64,000 nt of DNA from positions 1 through 64,000 of the forward strand of contig NZ_JADPKA010000069.1 of NCBI RefSeq assembly GCF_023073715.1. The letters run 5' to 3'. Both the position numbers and the translations under genes were made by a program. The DNA comes from Bradyrhizobium sp. 164. Lineage in GTDB: Bacteria > Pseudomonadota > Alphaproteobacteria > Rhizobiales > Xanthobacteraceae. The first letter of the stretch is position 1; each line of letters opens with the position of its first letter. Below are positions 59,789-64,000 of the stretch, in pieces. The notes beneath the pieces were generated by a model. The model saw only the letters and a program-made list of their open reading frames with translations, was not told the DNA's origin and did not search any database.

Positions 59789-61138
59789 ATGAGGAACGAC
59801 ATCACGCGTCGTGATGCCTTGGCGCTGGGCCTGTCTGCTGCAACGCTCGCGGCCACCGGTGCTGCAGCGCAAACAACGCCATCAACGATCAAGGCTGCCG
59901 ATGTGGCGGCACCGAAACTCGCGATCGAGAAGGGCGCGTCCTTGCGCATGCTGCGCCCGGTACGCTTCGTCCAGGCCGACGAGGACGTGTTCCGCGCCAA
60001 TGCGGCAAAGTTCACCAAGGATACCGGGGTCGAGGTCAAGGTCGACTTCGTCGGCTGGGAAGATATCAATCAGCAGACCGCAGTGACCGCCAATTCCGGC
60101 GCCGGCCCCGACATCATTATCGGCTTCTCCGATGCTCCGCACATCTATATCGACAAGTTGATCGAGCTGACTGATGTCGCCGACTATCTCGGCAAGCGTT
60201 ATGGCGGCTGGCTGCCGCTGGCGCAGCGCTACGGCAAGAAGAACAAGAGCGATACGTGGATCGGGCTGCCGTTCGGCGCCACCGCCGGCCCCCTCATCTA
60301 CCGCAAGTCGGTCCTGCAATCGGTCGGCTTCGACAAAGTGCCGGAGGACCATGCCGGCGTCCTCGACCTGTGCCAGAAGCTGCACAAGGCCGGCAAGCCG
60401 GCCGGCTTCGCGCTCGGCAATGCCAAGGGCGATGGCAACGGTTTTGCGAGCTGGGCGCTGTGGTCGCACAACGGATCCCTGCTCGACGAAGAGGGCAACG
60501 TCACGATCAACAGCAAGGAGACCATCGCCGCGTTGAACTGGGTCAAGCAGCTCTACCCGACCTTCATCGCCGGCACGACGTCGTGGAACGACGTCAGCAA
60601 CAACCGCGCCTATTCCTCGCAGGAGATCTCCCTGACCGCCAATGGCGTTTCGCTGTACTTCTCGCTGAAGAACGATCCTGCCACCAAGGCGATCGCCGAG
60701 GACAGCGAGCATCAGCTGCTGCCGAAGGGCCTGGCCAAGGTCTCTCCGATGGCGGGCCTGACGCTGAACGCAATGGTGTTCAAGCACAGCCAGTACCCCA
60801 ACGCGGCGAAGGCATTCCTGCAATACATGCTGGAAAAGGACCAGTACGAGCCGTGGCTCAATGCCAACTCCGGCTACTGGTCGCAGCCGCTGGCCGCCTA
60901 CGCCGAGTCCGCCGTGTGGTCGCAGGATCCCAAGGTGAAGCTGTTCAAGGACACGATGAACAGCACCTATTACGACGGCTACAAGGGCCCGATCTCGACA
61001 GCGACGGGAGCCGTCAGCGCCGACTACGTGCTGATCCAGATGTTCGCGTCCGTTGCGACCGGCGCTGCCACGCCGGAGGCGGCTGCCGCAGAAGCCGAGC
61101 AGCGGTGCAAGCGGTACTTCCGGCGGCAGGGGCGGTAA
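59789..61138 (+). CDS. Sugar-type ABC transporter substrate-binding protein
   Basis: A 449-residue exported protein with a Tat-like signal (MRNDITRRDALALGLSAATLAATGAAAQ). The mature part matches extracellular solute-binding family 1: VEVKVDFVGWEDINQQTAV, GPDIIIGFSDAPH, GLPFGATAGPLIYRKSVLQS and FASWALWSHNGSL. GGAGG precedes the ATG. It leads an operon with two permease genes. Sugars or polyols are probable ligands. Confidence 0.9.
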   Translation: MRNDITRRDALALGLSAATLAATGAAAQTTPSTIKAADVAAPKLAIEKGASLRMLRPVRFVQADEDVFRANAAKFTKDTGVEVKVDFVGWEDINQQTAVTANSGAGPDIIIGFSDAPHIYIDKLIELTDVADYLGKRYGGWLPLAQRYGKKNKSDTWIGLPFGATAGPLIYRKSVLQSVGFDKVPEDHAGVLDLCQKLHKAGKPAGFALGNAKGDGNGFASWALWSHNGSLLDEEGNVTINSKETIAALNWVKQLYPTFIAGTTSWNDVSNNRAYSSQEISLTANGVSLYFSLKNDPATKAIAEDSEHQLLPKGLAKVSPMAGLTLNAMVFKHSQYPNAAKAFLQYMLEKDQYEPWLNANSGYWSQPLAAYAESAVWSQDPKVKLFKDTMNSTYYDGYKGPISTATGAVSADYVLIQMFASVATGAATPEAAAAEAEQRCKRYFRRQGR

Positions 61139-61157
61139 AAACTCACGACAAGGCAGC

Positions 61158-61241
61158 CGTCATTGCGAGGAGCGAAGCGACGACGCAATCCAGACCGTAA
61201 CCGCGGAGACAGACTGGATTGCCTCGCTTCGCTCGCAATGA
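61158..61241. repeat. Palindromic repeat, family C (copy 2)
   Basis: Arms GTCATTGCGAGGAGCGAAGCGA...CGCAATCCAGA and CTGGATTGCCTCGCTTCGCTCGCAATGAT, same family as 11811-11890. It sits inside an operon, between the binding protein and the first permease, where a hairpin could adjust relative expression. Confidence 0.85.
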
Positions 61242-61278
61242 TTGCGGTAGCGACAGCCCAAGACAGGACGCCGAACCG

Positions 61279-62235
61279 ATGTCCGTGACCACCTTCTCCT
61301 CCCCCGTTCTCGCGCAGCGGCAGCCGAACTGGCTGGTGCGGCTGTTCGACTACAAGCCGTTCCTGATCATGATGTGTCTGGCGCCTGCGATTGGGCTGCT
61401 CGCGGTGTTCCTGACTTATCCGCTCGGCCTGGGCATCTGGCTCGCCTTCACCGACACCACGATCGGCCGGCGTGGCATCTACGTCGGCTTCGAAAATTTC
61501 CAGTATCTCCTCACCGATTCCCTTTGGTGGAACGCGGTGTTCTACAGCGTGGTCTACACGGCCGTCGCGACCTTCGGAAAGTTCGCACTCGGTTTCTGGC
61601 TCGCGCTGCTGCTCAACAACCATTTTCCGTTCAAGAGCGTGCTGCGTGCGATCATCCTGCTGCCCTGGATCGTGCCGACCGTGCTGTCGGCGCTGGCGTT
61701 CTGGTGGATCTACGATCCGCAATTCTCGATCATCTCGTATCTGCTGGTCGACGTGCTGCATTGGCGCTCCAGCAACATCGACTTCCTCGGCTCGGCCTGG
61801 CCGGCCCGTTTCTCGCTGATCGCCGCCAATATCTGGCGCGGCATTCCCTTCGTCGCGATCTCGCTGCTGGCGGGGCTCCAGACCATCTCGCCCTCGCTCT
61901 ACGAGGCTGCGATGCTCGACGGCGCCAGCGCCTGGCAGCGTTTCCGCTACATCACGTTCCCGATGATGATGCCGATCCTCGCCATCGTCATGACCTTCTC
62001 GATCATCTTCACCTTCACCGACTTCCAGCTGGTCTACGCCATCACCCGTGGCGGGCCCGGCAACTCGACCCATCTGCTGGCAACGCTTGCCTTCCAGCGC
62101 GGCATCGCCGGTGGCGAGCTCGGCGAGGGTGCCGCGATCGCGGTGTCGATGATCCCGTTCCTGGTGTTCGCGACGCTGTTCTCTTATTTCGGACTGGCGC
62201 GTCGCAAATGGCAGCAGGGAGAGAGCAATGACTGA
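61279..62235 (+). CDS. Sugar ABC transporter permease (MalF type)
   Basis: A 318-residue inner-membrane permease with six hydrophobic segments. The EAA loop is at YEAAMLDGASAWQRFRYITF. The opening FLIMMCLAPAIGLLAVFLTYPLG and IWRGIPFVAISLLAGLQTI are typical MalF-type strings. ATG 61279 is chosen over the longer frame, which reads through repeat C. It overlaps the next permease gene by 8 nt. Confidence 0.92.
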   Translation: MSVTTFSSPVLAQRQPNWLVRLFDYKPFLIMMCLAPAIGLLAVFLTYPLGLGIWLAFTDTTIGRRGIYVGFENFQYLLTDSLWWNAVFYSVVYTAVATFGKFALGFWLALLLNNHFPFKSVLRAIILLPWIVPTVLSALAFWWIYDPQFSIISYLLVDVLHWRSSNIDFLGSAWPARFSLIAANIWRGIPFVAISLLAGLQTISPSLYEAAMLDGASAWQRFRYITFPMMMPILAIVMTFSIIFTFTDFQLVYAITRGGPGNSTHLLATLAFQRGIAGGELGEGAAIAVSMIPFLVFATLFSYFGLARRKWQQGESND

Positions 62236-63127
62236 TACAGTCGCCCAACCGGCTGTCGCCGACGCGAAGGCAGCGCCCGACACGATGGCGTGGGATTCCG
62301 GGCTGCGGCGGCTGATGATGATCTATCTGCCGCTCGGCTGCTTCGTACTTATCCTGCTGTTCCCGTTCTACTGGATGGCGATCACCTCGTTCAAGCCGAA
62401 CGCGGAGCTGATGAATTACAAGGAGCACAATCCGTTCTGGATCTCGTCGCCCACGCTGGCGCACATCAAGCACCTCTTGTTCAACACCGCTTATCCGCAT
62501 TGGTTGTGGACGACGATGCTGGTCGCGATCGGCTCGACCACGCTGTCGCTGATCGCGAGCACGCTTGCCGCTTACGCCATCGAACGCCTGCGCTTCCGCG
62601 GCAGTCCCTATGTCGGTCTCGGCATTTATCTCGCTTATCTCGTGCCGCCGTCGATCCTGTTCATTCCGCTCGCCACCGTCGTCGTGCAGTTCGGCCTGTT
62701 CGACTCACCGCTTGCGCTGATCCTGGTCTATCCGACCTTCCTGGTGCCGTTCTGCACCTGGCTCCTGATCGGCTATTTCAAGTCGATTCCCTACGAGCTC
62801 GAGGAATGCGCGCTGGTCGACGGCGCCACGCGGCTGCAGATCCTGAGGCGGATCACGCTGCCGCTGGCGGTACCCGGCTTGATCTCGGCCGGCATCTTCT
62901 CCTTCACGCTGTCCTGGAACGAGTTCATCTACGCGCTCGCCTTCATCCAGAGCGGCGCCAACAAGACCGTGCCGGTCGCGATCCTGACCGAGCTCGTCAC
63001 CGGCGACGTCTATCAGTGGGGTGCGCTGATGGCCGGCTCGCTGCTCGGCTCGCTGCCGGTTGCGATCTTCTACTCCCTGTTCGTGGATTATTACGTGTCG
63101 TCGCTGACGGGCGCGGTAAAGGAGTAG
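62228..63127 (+). CDS. Carbohydrate ABC transporter permease (MalG type)
   Basis: A 299-residue permease with six hydrophobic segments. The EAA loop is at EECALVDGATRLQILRRITLPLAVPG. FPFYWMAITSFKP is the usual MalG N-terminal string. It pairs with the MalF-type permease. No ATP-binding protein gene follows up to the window end, so the ATPase is likely downstream or supplied by another locus. Confidence 0.92.
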   Translation: MTDTVAQPAVADAKAAPDTMAWDSGLRRLMMIYLPLGCFVLILLFPFYWMAITSFKPNAELMNYKEHNPFWISSPTLAHIKHLLFNTAYPHWLWTTMLVAIGSTTLSLIASTLAAYAIERLRFRGSPYVGLGIYLAYLVPPSILFIPLATVVVQFGLFDSPLALILVYPTFLVPFCTWLLIGYFKSIPYELEECALVDGATRLQILRRITLPLAVPGLISAGIFSFTLSWNEFIYALAFIQSGANKTVPVAILTELVTGDVYQWGALMAGSLLGSLPVAIFYSLFVDYYVSSLTGAVKE

Positions 63128-63213
63128 ATGGGCAACTGCGGCGTTTGGCCCGGCTTCACAAAACTGCAATGTGCCGTCCGCATAAGGCGTGCGTCCGCCA
63201 ACAGGAGACGTAC

Positions 63214-64000
63214 ATGCGCGCGACTTTTCTCGGCACCGTCGCAACGATCATTCTCACCGCGAGCGCCGCGCTCGCGCAGAGCGAAGGTGAATTCCCCGCC
63301 AAACTCGTCGGCCACGTGGTGATGCCGGCCGAATCGTTCATCGACGCACCCGCCGATGCGCCAGCCGATCTCAAGACCTCGGGCAAATACACGACGGGCA
63401 AGCGCGTCGACGCGCTCGGCACCGTGATGGGCAAGTCCTATGAGCGGGCGACGGGCGTGTCGCTGCCGTTCAGGGGCCAGCCGCTGCAGGGTCATTCCGG
63501 CATCAAGACCATGCCGGACGGCACGTTCTGGGTGATCACCGACAACGGTATGGGCGCGCGTGCCAACTCGCCGGATTCGATGCTATACCTGAACCACTAC
63601 AAGATGGATTGGACGAGCGGCAAGATCGAGCGGCTGGAGACCATCTTCCTGCACGATCCCGACAGACGCGTGCCGTTCCGCATCGTTCATGAGGATACCC
63701 AGAAGCGCTATCTCACCGGCTCGGACTTCGACACCGAGGGCTTCCAGATCATCGCCGACAGCTTCTGGATCGGCGACGAGTTCGGCCCCTATATCCTGAA
63801 AGGCCGACAAAACCGGCAAGATCTTGGCCGTGTTCGAGACGGTCGCCGATGGCAAGCCGGTGCGCTCGCCGGACAATTGGGCAGTGGGAACGCCGGCCGC
63901 GCCGGGCGCGACCTACACTAATGTCAACCTCCGCCGTTCCAAGGGTTTTGAGGGCTTTGCATCGTCCAAGGACGGCAAATTCCTCTACGGCCTGCTCGAA
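63214..64000 (+). pseudogene. Esterase-like activity of phytase family gene, frameshifted and cut by window end
   Basis: An exported protein: signal RATFLGTVATIILTASAALAQ, then GHVVMPAESFIDAPADAPAD, GVSLPFRGQPLQGHSGIKT, FWVITDNGMGARANSPDSML and FWIGDEFGPYILK, which is the usual order of the phytase-like esterase family. At 63799-63803 an extra G in AAAGGCC breaks the frame after ILK. Removing it restores ADKTGKILAVFETVADGK and continues to FEGFASSKDGKFLYG at the window end. A true frameshift or a sequencing error are both possible. Confidence 0.85.

Noticed and set aside
1..64000. CRISPR array
   Set aside because: No series of regularly spaced 25-40 bp direct repeats was found; the repeats seen are palindromes or isolated pairs.

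Overview
The window looks like a chromosomal segment of Bradyrhizobium or a very close relative (Nitrobacteraceae, Alphaproteobacteria). This rests on high GC with strong GC3 bias, a Caulobacter-type flagellar operon with sciP, many small secreted proteins of Bradyrhizobium style, and several families of short palindromic intergenic repeats typical of the genus. No rRNA, CRISPR array or intact insertion sequence was seen. One tRNA (elongator Met) is present.

Layout. 0.2-3.1 kb: tRNA-Met, a secreted Pro-rich protein, a PmtA-like phospholipid N-methyltransferase and mnmA. 3.3-11.8 kb: flagellar block. fliK-flgD lies behind a good sigma-54 site; sciP (inhibitor of CtrA) follows; then fliF-fliG-fliH-fliN-flbD lies behind a cluster of CtrA-like TTAAC motifs. 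FlbD is the sigma-54 activator, so regulator and target promoters sit side by side. 12-19 kb: an M20 peptidase, then a minus-strand sulfonate operon (two SsuA paralogues, ssuD, ssuC, ssuB and a flavin reductase). 19.3-20.4 kb: a cytochrome P450.

20.7-36 kb is an accessory-like region of small genes and long gaps. It has three secreted NTF2/DUF4440-type proteins, an AraC regulator, GNAT and methyltransferase genes, a truncated integrase, a secreted beta-propeller, a secreted C13 (legumain-like) peptidase, a Cys-rich internal-repeat protein, a LuxR regulator and a DUF2200 protein. Diverged dispersed repeats lie in its gaps.

35.7-41.4 kb: an epimerase/DoxX fusion with a DUF2269 partner, then a YidB/GlsB pair facing a four-gene minus-strand operon of membrane-associated helical proteins (DUF3618, holin-like and others). 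The YidB/GlsB pair, the four-gene operon and a small Cys-protein gene at 48.8 kb share an identical promoter-like signature, GGAAC-N16-AGTTC, resembling the alphaproteobacterial general stress (EcfG) promoter. This is the best candidate for a shared, poorly described envelope-stress module.

41.8-64 kb: a decayed 3' copy of a luciferase-like monooxygenase gene, an RlpA-like protein, the intact monooxygenase, a RecD-like helicase, msrA-msrB, small membrane and secreted proteins, a large Pro-rich membrane protein beside purA, two tandem EamA transporters, a Bug-type binding protein, a Cache chemoreceptor, a 2-hydroxyacid dehydrogenase and a sugar-type ABC importer without its ATPase. The last gene is a frameshifted phytase-like esterase cut by the window end. 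Family assignments are from reading protein motifs; no database search was run.
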